NCBI RefSeq assembly: GCF_021991835.1
Contig: NZ_JAHDAU010000007.1
Location: forward strand, 1 to 64,000
Length of the DNA: 64,000 nt
Origin: Polaribacter sargassicola
Lineage (GTDB): Bacteria; Bacteroidota; Bacteroidia; Flavobacteriales; Flavobacteriaceae
Direction of reading: 5' to 3'
Below are positions 52,663-62,215 of the stretch, piece by piece. A program made the position numbers and the translations under genes. Every line of letters begins with the position of its first letter. Within the stretch, counting starts at the first letter, position 1. The notes under the pieces were generated by a model. The model did no database searches, was not told the origin of the DNA, and was given only the letters and a program-made list of their open reading frames with translations.

Positions 52663-53622
52663 TTATTGTAGATAAGTATCGTAATTTTCTATTGATTTAA
52701 TAATTAATTCTACAGCTTTTATATAAAATTCTTGATTAATATTGTTAAAAGTATCTGTTGCTTTGTGATAATCTTTATGATCTTCTACACCAAAGTAAAT
52801 AAACGGAATACCTTCTTTATGAAAAACTCTATGATCAGAAGAATTTGTCCAATCATCTTTTGTTTTATCATTAGGATTATCGTGTCCGAATAACAAAGTA
52901 ATAGGAGATTCTATGTTTTCTAAAGGTTTTTTTAATTGCGGATAATGATAAAGTCCGGAAGCATATAATTGTAAAGAATCATTGTGTGCAATCATATCCA
53001 TATTAATATTTAGTACAATATTCTCTTTTTGTTTATAGTTTTTTAACCAATAATTTGCACCTAAAGAGCCAATTTCTTCGGCATCTACAGCAGCAAAAAT
53101 TAAAGTATGTTTTGTAGGGTTCTTTTTAAAGTAATCTGCAATTGCAAATAACGCAGCAGTACCAGAAGCATCATCATCTGCACCGTTATAAATTAATCCT
53201 TTTCTTATACCTAAATGATCTAAATGACCTGTAATAACAAAACTTTTTTCTATTTTTCCAGAAATTTTTCCTATCACATTACCACCAATAGCGGTAGTAT
53301 CTGGTATAATTGTATCTGTTTTTTTTAATCCTTTTATAGGAAACATTCTTAATCTTTTTTTACCAGAAAATGTATACGGAAATTTTTGAATAAATTCTTC
53401 TCCATCCATTTTTTCTAAACCAATTTTTTCAAATTGATTTGCTATAAATTTTTGAGCTTTATAATTCCCTTCTTTAGAGAAACCTCTACCTTCTAAAGAA
53501 TCATGAGATAATATTTTGATACTTTCTAAAAGAATTTTATCATCAATTTTTATTGTCTTTTTAGAATTACAACTAATTGATATTAAAATTATTGATAGGA
53601 GAAATAGAATCTTAATTTTCAT
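52663..53622 (-). CDS. M28 family zinc peptidase, lipoprotein
   Basis: 319 residues. The signal peptide ends ISISCNSKK (lipobox). It has the M28 two-zinc pattern: TGHLDHLG (His ligand), GADDDASG (bridging Asp), DAEEIGSLG (catalytic Glu and zinc ligand), NMDM, and SSDHRVFHKEGIPFIYFG with the late His ligand in DYHKATDT. Length fits single-domain aminopeptidases. It is likely attached to an envelope membrane and releases amino acids from peptides. It is monocistronic, with a terminator (53687-53720) separating it from the fad operon upstream. Confidence 0.9.
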   Translation of the reverse strand: MKIKILFLLSIILISISCNSKKTIKIDDKILLESIKILSHDSLEGRGFSKEGNYKAQKFIANQFEKIGLEKMDGEEFIQKFPYTFSGKKRLRMFPIKGLKKTDTIIPDTTAIGGNVIGKISGKIEKSFVITGHLDHLGIRKGLIYNGADDDASGTAALFAIADYFKKNPTKHTLIFAAVDAEEIGSLGANYWLKNYKQKENIVLNINMDMIAHNDSLQLYASGLYHYPQLKKPLENIESPITLLFGHDNPNDKTKDDWTNSSDHRVFHKEGIPFIYFGVEDHKDYHKATDTFNNINQEFYIKAVELIIKSIENYDTYLQ

Positions 53623-53686
53623 ACTATTTGTTTTTTACTAAATTAAACTTTTTTATTTAATTCAGTTCTATTACATAATTTTAAAC

Positions 53687-53720
53687 ATAAAAAACCATCT
53701 ATTATAGATGGTTTTTTGTA
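53687..53720 (-). terminator. Terminator of the marR-fad operon
   Basis: Stem AAAACCATCTA / TAGATGGTTTT with a 3-base loop, about 85 bases after the fadE stop on the - strand, followed by a T run in that direction. Confidence 0.8.
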
Positions 53721-53804
53721 GTTAAATTTCAATATTATTTTGATTATCTATAAAATGTGATAATACTTTTAAAGTGAAAAAATTAAATAGACATCAAAAT
53801 ATTT

Positions 53805-55601
53805 TTAGAAACAGTATTTATTTTCTGCTTTTACTTTTTCTGCAATTTCGTTACGTAAATCTACAATATCAGGGTAATTAACATATTTAGTAAAACGCTT
53901 TAATCCCATTAATAACATACGTTGTTCATCGCCTTCGGCAAAAGAAATGATACTTTCTTTTCCTTTTTCTTCAATAATATCTACTGCGTGATATAAATAT
54001 AATTTAGACATTGCAATTTGTACAGATTGTGCATCTTTACCAAAATGTTTGGCATTTTTTTCTGTTCTTAAAATTGCAGATTCTGCCATATAAATTTCAA
54101 TTAAAATATCTGCGGCAGCAATTAGTAATTGTTGATGTTGTTCTAATTCTGTACCAAATTTTTGAATTGCAGCACCAGCTACCATTAAAAAGGTTTTTTT
54201 CATTTTAGAAATCATCACTTTTTCTTCAGAAAATAATTCAGAAAAATCTGGTGTTTCAAAAGAAGGAATTCCCATTAAATCTTCTTGTACTTGCATTGCT
54301 GGCCCTAATAGATCTAGATGACCTTTCATAGCCTTTTTTACTAACATACCAACAGAAAGCATTCTGTTAATCTCATTAGTTCCTTCGTAAATACGCGCAA
54401 TTCTAGCATCTCTCCAAGCAGATTCCATAGGTGTTTCTTCAGAAAAGCCCATTCCACCAAAAATTTGAATTCCTTCATCAGCACAATTTTGCACATCTTC
54501 AGAAACTGCTACTTTTAAAATAGAACATTCTATAGCATATTCTTCTACACCTTTTAATTCTGCTTCTTGGTGTGTGTTACCTGCTTCTACTCTTAATGCA
54601 ATTCTATCTTCTATGTTTTTAGAAGCTCTATAAGTAGCAGATTCACCTACATAAGCGTTCGTCGCCATTTCTGCTAATTTAACTTTAATTGCACCAAAAT
54701 CTGAAATCGGTGTTTTAAATTGTTTACGTTCATTAGCATATTTTACAGCATAAGTTACAATTCTTCTTTCAGAATCTAAACAAGCAGCGGCTAATTTTAT
54801 GCGCCCTACATTTAAAGCATTCATGGCAATTTTAAAACCTTCACCACGGTTTGCCAACATATTTTCTACGGGTACAATTGTATCATTAAAAAATACTTGT
54901 CTAGTAGAAGAAGCTTTAATACCTAATTTATGTTCTTCTTCACCTAAAGTAATTCCGTTTGGGTTTTCTTTGTCATATTCTACAATAAAACCGGTAATAT
55001 TTTTATCATCTTCTATACGTGCAAAAACAATCATTAAACGACAAAAACCTGCATTAGAAATCCACATTTTTTGTCCGTTAATTTTGTATGATTTTCCATC
55101 TGCAGACAACTCTGCAGTTGTTTTACCAGAATTTGCATCAGAACCAGCACCAGGTTCTGTTAAACAATAAGCGCCAAACCATTCTCCTGTAGCTAATTTT
55201 GGTACATATTTTTGTTTTTGTTCTTCTGTACCGTACAAAGTAATTGGCATGGTACCAATACCTGTATGAGCCCCAAAAGCGGTACTAAAAGATCCAGTAC
55301 CAGAAGAAATATAATCGCAAGTTAAAACAGTAGAAACAAATCCCATTCCTAAACCATCATAAGCTTCAGGAACCGCAACTCCTAAAAAACCTAGCTCACC
55401 TGCTTTACGCATTACTTCTTCTGTAAGTGCATAATCTTTTGCTTCAAAACGAGCTTTGTGCGGTATAATTTCTCGGTCATTAAATTCTGTTACCGCTTCT
55501 TTCATCATTTGTTGCTCCTCAGAAAAATCTTCTGGAGTAAATATATCTTCACAGTTTGTTTCCTTAATAAGGAATTGTCCACCTCTTAATAAATCTGCCA
55601 T
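53805..55601 (-). CDS. fadE: Acyl-CoA dehydrogenase
   Basis: 598 residues; FAD-dependent oxidation of acyl-CoA to trans-2-enoyl-CoA, first step of beta-oxidation. Domains: N-terminal helices, middle beta domain (GAYCLTEPGAGSDANSGKT, KMWISNAGF), C-terminal helices with KYANERKQFKTPI and ARIYEGTNEINRM, whose Glu is the catalytic base, and an extra C-terminal region of about 150 residues as in Bacillus FadE. It is the last gene of the marR-fadN-fadA-fadE operon, 24 bases after fadA, and followed by a terminator. Confidence 0.92.
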   Translation of the reverse strand: MADLLRGGQFLIKETNCEDIFTPEDFSEEQQMMKEAVTEFNDREIIPHKARFEAKDYALTEEVMRKAGELGFLGVAVPEAYDGLGMGFVSTVLTCDYISSGTGSFSTAFGAHTGIGTMPITLYGTEEQKQKYVPKLATGEWFGAYCLTEPGAGSDANSGKTTAELSADGKSYKINGQKMWISNAGFCRLMIVFARIEDDKNITGFIVEYDKENPNGITLGEEEHKLGIKASSTRQVFFNDTIVPVENMLANRGEGFKIAMNALNVGRIKLAAACLDSERRIVTYAVKYANERKQFKTPISDFGAIKVKLAEMATNAYVGESATYRASKNIEDRIALRVEAGNTHQEAELKGVEEYAIECSILKVAVSEDVQNCADEGIQIFGGMGFSEETPMESAWRDARIARIYEGTNEINRMLSVGMLVKKAMKGHLDLLGPAMQVQEDLMGIPSFETPDFSELFSEEKVMISKMKKTFLMVAGAAIQKFGTELEQHQQLLIAAADILIEIYMAESAILRTEKNAKHFGKDAQSVQIAMSKLYLYHAVDIIEEKGKESIISFAEGDEQRMLLMGLKRFTKYVNYPDIVDLRNEIAEKVKAENKYCF

Positions 55602-55625
55602 TTTAGTTAATTGTTTAATTTGTTA

Positions 55626-56816
55626 TTAATTAAGGAATTCAAATACACCAGCTGCACCTTGTCCTGTACCCACACACATGGTTACCATTCCATATTTATT
55701 TTTCATATTGCGTTTACGCATTTCATCAAATAATTGCACAGATAATTTTGCACCTGTACAACCTAAAGGATGTCCTAATGCAATAGCACCTCCATTTACA
55801 TTTACAATTTCTTGATTTAAGTTTAGTTCTCTTATTACTGCTAAAGATTGAGAGGCAAAAGCTTCGTTTAATTCAATTAAATCAATATCGTTTTGTTGCA
55901 AACCTGCTTGTTTTAAAACTTTTGGTATTGCTGCAACAGGACCAATACCCATAATTCTTGGCTCTACACCAGCAGCAGCGTAATTTACTACTCTTGCAAT
56001 TGGTTCTATATTTAATTCTTTAACCATTTCTTCGCTCATAACCATTACAAAAGCTGCCCCGTCACTCATTTGAGATGAGTTACCTGCAGTTACGCTTCCG
56101 CCAGCAGCAAAAACCGGACGTAATTTATTTAATACAGCTACAGAAGTTCCTGCTCTTGGACCTTCATCTTTGGTTACGGTATATTTTTTTGTTGCTTTTT
56201 TTCCGTTTTCATCTAAATAGGTTTGTTCTACTTCAATAGGAACAATTTGGTCTTGAAAACGATTTTCTGCTTGTGCTTTTAAAGCTTTCATGTGAGAATT
56301 AAAAGCAAATTCATCTTGGTCTTCTCTAGAAACTTTAAATTGATTGGCTACTGCTTCTGCAGTATTTCCCATTCCCCAATAATAATCTGCATGACCAGAT
56401 TTTATAGTGTCGTAATTTAATTCTGGTTTAAAACCTGTCATTGGTACAGAACTCATACTTTCTGCTCCACCGGCAATAATACAATCTGCCATTCCAGAAC
56501 TAATTTTGGCTGCTGCCATTGCTATTGTTTCTAATCCCGAAGAGCAAAACCTGTTTACAGTAACACCAGGTACATCTACAGAATTTAAACCTATTAAAGA
56601 AATAAATCTTGCCATGTTTAATCCTTGTGATCCTTCTGGCATTGCGTTACCAACAATAACATCGTCTATACGTTTTACGTCTAAATTAGGTAACTCTTTC
56701 ATCATGTGTTGGATAGTTTCTGCTCCCAACTCGTCTGCACGTTTAAAGCGAAAAACACCTTTTGGGGCTTTTGCTACTGCAGTTCTATATGCTTTTACTA
56801 TATATGCTGTTTTCAT
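55626..56816 (-). CDS. fadA: Acetyl-CoA C-acyltransferase (3-ketoacyl-CoA thiolase)
   Basis: 396 residues; thiolytic cleavage of 3-ketoacyl-CoA, the last step of beta-oxidation. The nucleophilic Cys is in [13 protein letters not shown] near residue 90; the NEAFAS motif, the His motif [16 protein letters not shown] and the second Cys in [14 protein letters not shown] are all present. It lies between fadN (77 bases upstream) and fadE. The family also includes biosynthetic thiolases, but the operon favours degradation. Confidence 0.93.
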   Translation of the reverse strand: MKTAYIVKAYRTAVAKAPKGVFRFKRADELGAETIQHMMKELPNLDVKRIDDVIVGNAMPEGSQGLNMARFISLIGLNSVDVPGVTVNRFCSSGLETIAMAAAKISSGMADCIIAGGAESMSSVPMTGFKPELNYDTIKSGHADYYWGMGNTAEAVANQFKVSREDQDEFAFNSHMKALKAQAENRFQDQIVPIEVEQTYLDENGKKATKKYTVTKDEGPRAGTSVAVLNKLRPVFAAGGSVTAGNSSQMSDGAAFVMVMSEEMVKELNIEPIARVVNYAAAGVEPRIMGIGPVAAIPKVLKQAGLQQNDIDLIELNEAFASQSLAVIRELNLNQEIVNVNGGAIALGHPLGCTGAKLSVQLFDEMRKRNMKNKYGMVTMCVGTGQGAAGVFEFLN

Positions 56817-56893
56817 TTTTTTAAGATTTTTAGATAATTTGATTTTAAGATTTTTGGAAGCCTATAATTATAGAAATCCAGTTTTCTAAGAAT

Positions 56894-59299
56894 CTAATTA
56901 CGAAGTGGTTTACCTGTTTTTAACATGTGTTGAATTCTTTCTAGCGTTTTACGCTCTGTACAAAGAGATAAAAATGCTTCTCTTTCTAAATCTAACAGAT
57001 ATTGTTCTGTTACCAATGTTGGTTCAGATAAATCTCCACCAGCCATAACATTAGCTAATTTATTGGCTATTTTCATATCATGTTCAGAAATGTATTTAGA
57101 GTGTTCCATAGAGTCTGTACCAACTAAAAACATACCTAAAGCTTGTTTTCCTAAAACTTTTACATCTTTACGTTTAACAGGTTGTGTGTAACCACTTTCT
57201 GCCATTAATTTAGCATGTGCTTTAGCAGTCGCAATTTGTCTGTCTTTATTAACAACAACTACATCTTTTCCTTTTTGAAGTAAACCTAAATCAAAAGCTT
57301 CATAAGCAGAAGTAGATACTTTTGCCATACCAATAGTTAAGAAATATTCTTGTAAAACGTTTAATTCTACATCTCCTTTACTAAAAGAATCTGATGCTCT
57401 TAAAGCCATTTCTTTAGATCCACCACCACCAGGAATAACACCAACTCCAAACTCAACCAATCCCATATAGGTTTCTGCAGCAGCTACAACTTTGTCTGCA
57501 TGTAAAGATAACTCACAACCACCACCTAAAGCCATTCCGTGCGGAGCAGAAATAGTAGGTATAGATGAGTAACGCATACGCATCATGGTGTCTTGAAAGT
57601 GTTTAATAGCATAATTTAATTCATCATATTCTTGCTCAACAGCCATCATAAAAATCATACCAATATTTGCACCTACAGAAAAGTTTGCAGCTTGGTTACC
57701 AATAACTAAACCTTGAAAATCTTTTTCTGCTAAATCAATACCTTTATTAATTCCGGCTAAAACATCTCCACCAATTGTATTCATTTTAGATTGAAATTCT
57801 ACATTTAAAATTCCGTCTCCTATATCTTCTATTACAACACCAGAATTTTTAAATACTTCGTTTGATTTTCTGATGTTATCTAAAATTATAAATGATTCTT
57901 GACCAGGTTTTTTTGTTGGAGATTTAGAGGTAATATCATAAAAGTAAGTTGCACCTTCTTTAACAGAGTAAAAAGATGAAACACCACTAGTTAACATTTC
58001 TGTTACCCAAGTTGCAGGTTCTAAACCTTCGGCTTTCATTAATTCAATTCCTTTTTCTACACCAACAGCATCCCAAATTTCAAAAGGTCCATTTTCCCAA
58101 CCAAAACCAGCTTTCATTGCATCATCAATCTTGTATAGTTCGTCAGAAATTTCTGGAATTCTATTTTGTACGTATGCGAACATTGCGGCAAAGTTTTTTC
58201 TATAAAACTCACCAGCTTTATCCTTACCACCAACTAAAATTTTAAAACGGTCAATTGGCTTATCAATCGTTTTCGTAAGTTCTAATGTTGCGAATTTTGC
58301 ACGTTTATTAGCACGATATTCTAAAGTATTTAAATCTAAAGTTAAGATTTCGCTTTTACCAGCTTCATTTTTAATTTTTTTGTAAAAACCTTGTCCTGTT
58401 TTGCTTCCTAACCATTTGTTTTCCATCATTGTGTTAATGAAATCTGGTAGTTTAAAAAGCTTATGAGCTTCATCATTAGGGCAGTTTTCATAAATACCAT
58501 TAGCAACATGTACCAAAGTATCTAAACCAACTACATCTACAGTTCTAAAAGTTGCAGATTTAGGACGTCCAATTACAGGACCCGTTAATTTATCAACTTC
58601 TTCTACAGTTAATCCTAATTCTTTTACTTGGTGAAATAAAGATTGGATTCCGAAAATACCAATTCTATTACCAATAAATGCAGGAGTATCTTTTGCTAAA
58701 ACCGATGTTTTACCTAAAAATTTTTCACCATACATCATTAAGAAATCTGTAACCTCTTGTTTACAATCTGGACCAGGAACAACCTCGAAAAGTTTTAAAT
58801 ATCTTGGTGGATTAAAAAAGTGAGTAACGGCAAAGTGCTTTTGAAAATCTTCACTTCTTCCTTCATTCATAAATTTAATAGGAATACCAGAAGTATTAGA
58901 AGAAATAATAGTACCAGGAGTTCTATATTTTTCTAATTTTTCAAAAACTATTTTTTTAATATCTAGTCGTTCTACAACAACTTCCATAATCCAATCTACA
59001 TCAGCAACTTTTGCAATATCATCTTCTAAATTACCAGTGGTAATTCTGTTTGCAAATTTTTGATTATAAATTGGCGAAGGTTTAGATTTTAAAGAAGCTG
59101 CAAGTGCATCATTTACCAAACGATTTCTTACTGCTTTATCTTTTAAAGTTAAACCTTTTGCAACTTCTTTGTCGTTTAATTCTCTTGGAACAATGTCCAA
59201 CAATAGAACTTCTACACCAATGTTTGCGAAATGACATGCAATTCCGCTTCCCATAATTCCGGAGCCAACTATTGCTACTTTTTTAATTCTTCTAATCAT
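56894..59299 (-). CDS. fadN: 3-hydroxyacyl-CoA dehydrogenase/enoyl-CoA hydratase fusion, FadN type
   Basis: 801 residues. The N-terminal half is the NAD-dependent dehydrogenase (VAIVGSGIMGSGIACHFANIG nucleotide site, SSNTSGIP, HFFNPPRYLKLFEV), and the C-terminal half is the enoyl-CoA hydratase (GLVIGNQAANFSVGANIG, APHGMALGGGCELSLHAD, MGLVEFGVGVIPGGGGS). This order is the reverse of E. coli FadB and equals Bacillus FadN. It performs the hydration and oxidation steps of beta-oxidation. Its start overlaps the marR stop by 8 bases, so the regulator and enzyme are translationally coupled. Confidence 0.93.
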   Translation of the reverse strand: MIRRIKKVAIVGSGIMGSGIACHFANIGVEVLLLDIVPRELNDKEVAKGLTLKDKAVRNRLVNDALAASLKSKPSPIYNQKFANRITTGNLEDDIAKVADVDWIMEVVVERLDIKKIVFEKLEKYRTPGTIISSNTSGIPIKFMNEGRSEDFQKHFAVTHFFNPPRYLKLFEVVPGPDCKQEVTDFLMMYGEKFLGKTSVLAKDTPAFIGNRIGIFGIQSLFHQVKELGLTVEEVDKLTGPVIGRPKSATFRTVDVVGLDTLVHVANGIYENCPNDEAHKLFKLPDFINTMMENKWLGSKTGQGFYKKIKNEAGKSEILTLDLNTLEYRANKRAKFATLELTKTIDKPIDRFKILVGGKDKAGEFYRKNFAAMFAYVQNRIPEISDELYKIDDAMKAGFGWENGPFEIWDAVGVEKGIELMKAEGLEPATWVTEMLTSGVSSFYSVKEGATYFYDITSKSPTKKPGQESFIILDNIRKSNEVFKNSGVVIEDIGDGILNVEFQSKMNTIGGDVLAGINKGIDLAEKDFQGLVIGNQAANFSVGANIGMIFMMAVEQEYDELNYAIKHFQDTMMRMRYSSIPTISAPHGMALGGGCELSLHADKVVAAAETYMGLVEFGVGVIPGGGGSKEMALRASDSFSKGDVELNVLQEYFLTIGMAKVSTSAYEAFDLGLLQKGKDVVVVNKDRQIATAKAHAKLMAESGYTQPVKRKDVKVLGKQALGMFLVGTDSMEHSKYISEHDMKIANKLANVMAGGDLSEPTLVTEQYLLDLEREAFLSLCTERKTLERIQHMLKTGKPLRN

Positions 59300-59771
59300 T
59301 AGTTAATTTGTTTTTTACTGTTTTATTACTAACAGTGCCATAAATATGCCTATCAGCAATTAATTTGTTAATTGTAGATGTAACTTTAAAAAAGCCTGCT
59401 AACTCTTCTTCAGAAACATTTTCTTTTACAATTTCATTAAATTGTATAACATAAGCTTTAGAAACTTTACGTTTTTCTATGCCATAATCGGTCAGTTTAA
59501 TTAAAACACTTCTACCATCTTTTGGGTTTTTTTCTCTAGAAATAACACCTTTGTCTTCCATGTTTTTTAAAATTCTAGACAGACTTGTAGGTTCCATTCC
59601 CATTAAAGGACCCAATGCTGTAGAGGGTGTTCCGTTTTGTTTATCAATATTTAATAAAACAAAAGCAGTTGCCATTGTTGTATTATATTTTGTGGCTTGT
59701 TCATTATACATCTTTGCAACGGCTTGCCATGTTGCTCTTAATTGATGGTCTATAGATATTTCTTTGCTCAT
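59292..59771 (-). CDS. MarR family transcriptional regulator of the fad operon
   Basis: 159 residues with a winged helix-turn-helix: MATAFVLLNIDKQNGTPSTALG, then GMEPTSLSRILKNMEDKGVISREKNPKDGRSVLIKLTDYG as recognition helix and wing. The first gene of the beta-oxidation operon, overlapping fadN. Two near-identical palindromes lie just upstream of its start, so it probably represses itself and the operon, with a fatty acyl-CoA as a likely signal; the ligand is inferred from the operon content only. Confidence 0.9.
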   Translation of the reverse strand: MSKEISIDHQLRATWQAVAKMYNEQATKYNTTMATAFVLLNIDKQNGTPSTALGPLMGMEPTSLSRILKNMEDKGVISREKNPKDGRSVLIKLTDYGIEKRKVSKAYVIQFNEIVKENVSEEELAGFFKVTSTINKLIADRHIYGTVSNKTVKNKLTND

Positions 59772-59776
59772 TACAT

Positions 59777-59784
59777 CAAATATA
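59777..59784 (-). promoter_or_regulatory. Candidate -7 element TATATTTG of the marR-fad operon
   Basis: Reading the - strand, TATATTTG matches TAnnTTTG and lies only 5 bases before the ATG of marR at 59771, so the transcript may be nearly leaderless. Operator site 1 lies immediately upstream of it. Confidence 0.4.
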
Positions 59785-59790
59785 TAAAAT

Positions 59791-59814
59791 TTTTACTATG
59801 CACGCATAGTAAAA
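59791..59814. promoter_or_regulatory. Candidate MarR operator site 1
   Basis: Perfect palindrome with 11-base arms, TTTTACTATGC-AC-GCATAGTAAAA, upstream of marR and in the position of its -33 region. Binding there would block transcription. Confidence 0.7.
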
Positions 59815-59823
59815 TACAAAAAA

Positions 59824-59839
59824 GTTATGCGTGCATAGT
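59824..59839. promoter_or_regulatory. Candidate MarR operator site 2
   Basis: GTTATGCGTGCATAGT is the reverse complement of the core of site 1 with two differing bases. The centres of the two sites are 29 bases apart, close to three helical turns, which would put two dimers on about the same face of the DNA. Confidence 0.65.
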
Positions 59840-59904
59840 AAAATTAACATAAAATTATATTGTAACGTTTTTATACATTTTATTACTAATACTTATAAAA
59901 TATG

Positions 59905-59912
59905 TAAGTTTG
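59905..59912 (+). promoter_or_regulatory. Candidate -7 element TAAGTTTG of the ABC exporter operon
   Basis: Matches TAnnTTTG on the + strand, 38 bases before the ATG at 59951. The -33 position reads TTA rather than TTG. Confidence 0.45.
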
Positions 59913-59950
59913 TGATTACTGTAAACTTTCAGAAAAACTTTTAAAACTAA

Positions 59951-60880
59951 ATGAAAAATCTATTAGAAATTAATAATGTTGTAAAAAAATATGGAGATTT
60001 TACTGCGTTAAATGACGTTTCTTTAAACATACCAAAAGGAAGTGTTTTTGGTTTATTAGGACCAAACGGAGCAGGTAAAACATCATTAATTAGAATAGTT
60101 AACCAAATTACCATGCCAGATAGCGGCTCTATTATTTTAGATGGAGAAGCTTTAGCACCACATCATACTGCACAAATTGGGTATTTACCAGAAGAACGTG
60201 GCCTTTACAAGTCTATGAAAGTTGGAGAACAAGCTTTGTACTTAGCACAATTAAAAGGTTTGTCTAAAGCAGAAGCTAAAAAACGTTTAAAATATTGGTT
60301 TGATAAGTTTGATATTTCTGCTTGGTGGAATAAAAAAATTGAAGAACTTTCTAAAGGAATGGCACAAAAAGTACAGTTTATAGTTACTGTTATGCACAAT
60401 CCTAAATTATTAATTTTTGATGAACCTTTTTCTGGATTCGATCCTATAAACGCACAATTAATAGCAAAAGAGATTTTACAATTAAGAGATGAAGGAGCAA
60501 CCATTATATTTTCTACACATAGAATGGAGTCTGTAGAAGAAATGTGTGATGAAATTGCATTGATAAACAAGTCTAATAAGATTCTTGATGGAAAATTAGA
60601 TGACATTAAGCGTCAATTTAAAACACATACATTTCAAGTAGGATTAAACACAGATAATCCTACAGAAGTAAAAAATAAATTAAAAGAAAATTTTGAAGTT
60701 TATCCTTCTAACTTTAAGTTATTAAACGATAGTTTAACAATGAATGTTAAATTAACAGAAGGTAATACTGCAAACAATTTATTATCATTTTTAACAAGTA
60801 GAGGAGAGGTGCAACATTTTGTAGAGTTAATACCAAGTGCAAACGATATTTTTATTCAGGCAATAAATAAAAACATTTAA
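59951..60880 (+). CDS. ABC transporter ATP-binding protein
   Basis: 309 residues. Walker A GPNGAGKTS near residue 40, signature LSKGMAQKV (a variant of LSGGQ) near residue 135, Walker B LLIFDEPFSGFDP near residue 155, and the switch His in STHRM. The C-terminal 90 residues form an accessory domain as in NatA-type exporters. It lies 4 bases before the membrane subunit. The substrate is unknown; NatAB-like sodium or drug export is one possibility. Confidence 0.93.
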   Translation: MKNLLEINNVVKKYGDFTALNDVSLNIPKGSVFGLLGPNGAGKTSLIRIVNQITMPDSGSIILDGEALAPHHTAQIGYLPEERGLYKSMKVGEQALYLAQLKGLSKAEAKKRLKYWFDKFDISAWWNKKIEELSKGMAQKVQFIVTVMHNPKLLIFDEPFSGFDPINAQLIAKEILQLRDEGATIIFSTHRMESVEEMCDEIALINKSNKILDGKLDDIKRQFKTHTFQVGLNTDNPTEVKNKLKENFEVYPSNFKLLNDSLTMNVKLTEGNTANNLLSFLTSRGEVQHFVELIPSANDIFIQAINKNI

Positions 60881-60884
60881 GAAG

Positions 60885-62210
60885 ATGAGCAAGTTAAAAC
60901 TAATTATACAAAGAGAGTTTATTGCAAAGGTTCGTAATAAATCGTTTATAATGATGACTTTTTTAAGTCCTATTTTAATGATTGGTATGGGATTTTTAGT
61001 TGTCTTTTTGATGAAAAAAAACGATGAAAAAATTAAAGATATTGTTTATGTAGACAATTCTGGTATGTTTTCTAAAGAAGATTTTAAAGACACAAAAACG
61101 ATACATTATGAAGATTATACAGCTTTAGGAGCAGAAGAAACCAAAAAGAAAGTAGAAGACGGTAATTATTACGGAGCTTTAATTATACCAAAACAAGATA
61201 GTTTAGAGCTTTTAGCAAAATCGATAGAGTTTTATTCTAAAGACTCTCCAGGAATGTCTTTAATGGAAGCTTTAGAAAATAAAATTGAACAAAAAATTAG
61301 AAACTCTAAGTTAACTAATTTTGGTATGGATTTAGATAAAATAGAAGCATCTAAAATTAATACAGATATAAAAATGTTTAATTTTTCTGGAGAAGAATCA
61401 TCAAAATTAATAAATGGATTAAAAATTGGTTTAGGTTCTATTGCAGGTTATTTGTTAATGATGTTTGTTATTATTTATGGTAACTCTGTAATGCGTAGTG
61501 TTATAGAAGAAAAAACGAGTAGAATTATAGAAGTAATTGTATCGTCTGTAAAACCTTTTCAATTAATGATGGGTAAAATTATAGGTAACGCATCTGCAGG
61601 TTTATTACAGTTCTTTATTTGGGGTATTTTATTATTGATAATAACAACAATAGCTTCTGCTGTTTTTGGAGTAGATATTGTAGAAATGCAAGCAGCAAGA
61701 GTTCCATCAGAACAAGTAGAAGCTGCAAAGCAGGCTATAGAACCAGATAAAATGCAAGTTTTAATTCAAGAAATTTTAAGATTACCTATTTTAAAAATGT
61801 TTATATTATTTATATTTTACTTTTTAGGTGGTTTTATGTTATATAGTTCTCTTTTTGCAGCTGTTGGTGCAGCGGTAGATAATGAAACAGATACACAACA
61901 GTTTATGTTGCCTATTATGATGCCTTTAATGTTGGGTATTTATGTAGGTTTTGCTACTGTAATGAATGATCCTCATGGTTCTATTGCAGTACTATTTTCT
62001 TACATTCCGTTTACAAGTCCAATTGTAATGTTAATGAGAGTTCCGTTTGGTGTTGCTTGGTACGAGTTGGCTATTTCTATGGCAATATTATTAGCAACAT
62101 TTATATTTATGGTATGGTTAGCAGCAAAAATTTATAGAGTTGGTATATTAATGTACGGTAAAAAACCAACCTATAAAGATTTATACAAATGGTTAAAATA
62201 TAAAGGGTAA
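60885..62210 (+). CDS. ABC-2 type permease, NatB-like
   Basis: 441 residues. One N-terminal membrane helix (residues about 22-45), then a large external domain (about 50-170, DKIKDIVYVDNSGMF onward in short pieces), then five to six helices in the C-terminal half, including IGLGSIAGYLLMMFVIIYG and FILFIFYFLGGFMLYSSLFAA. The layout fits ABC-2 exporters of the NatB type. It is the membrane partner of the ATP-binding protein before it, and the MscS gene follows 5 bases later. Confidence 0.9.
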   Translation: MSKLKLIIQREFIAKVRNKSFIMMTFLSPILMIGMGFLVVFLMKKNDEKIKDIVYVDNSGMFSKEDFKDTKTIHYEDYTALGAEETKKKVEDGNYYGALIIPKQDSLELLAKSIEFYSKDSPGMSLMEALENKIEQKIRNSKLTNFGMDLDKIEASKINTDIKMFNFSGEESSKLINGLKIGLGSIAGYLLMMFVIIYGNSVMRSVIEEKTSRIIEVIVSSVKPFQLMMGKIIGNASAGLLQFFIWGILLLIITTIASAVFGVDIVEMQAARVPSEQVEAAKQAIEPDKMQVLIQEILRLPILKMFILFIFYFLGGFMLYSSLFAAVGAAVDNETDTQQFMLPIMMPLMLGIYVGFATVMNDPHGSIAVLFSYIPFTSPIVMLMRVPFGVAWYELAISMAILLATFIFMVWLAAKIYRVGILMYGKKPTYKDLYKWLKYKG

Positions 62211-62215
62211 ACTTT

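Noticed and set aside
54799..55170. 123-codon open frame on the + strand opposite fadE
   Set aside because: Antisense shadow of a conserved enzyme; no start signal or family resemblance.
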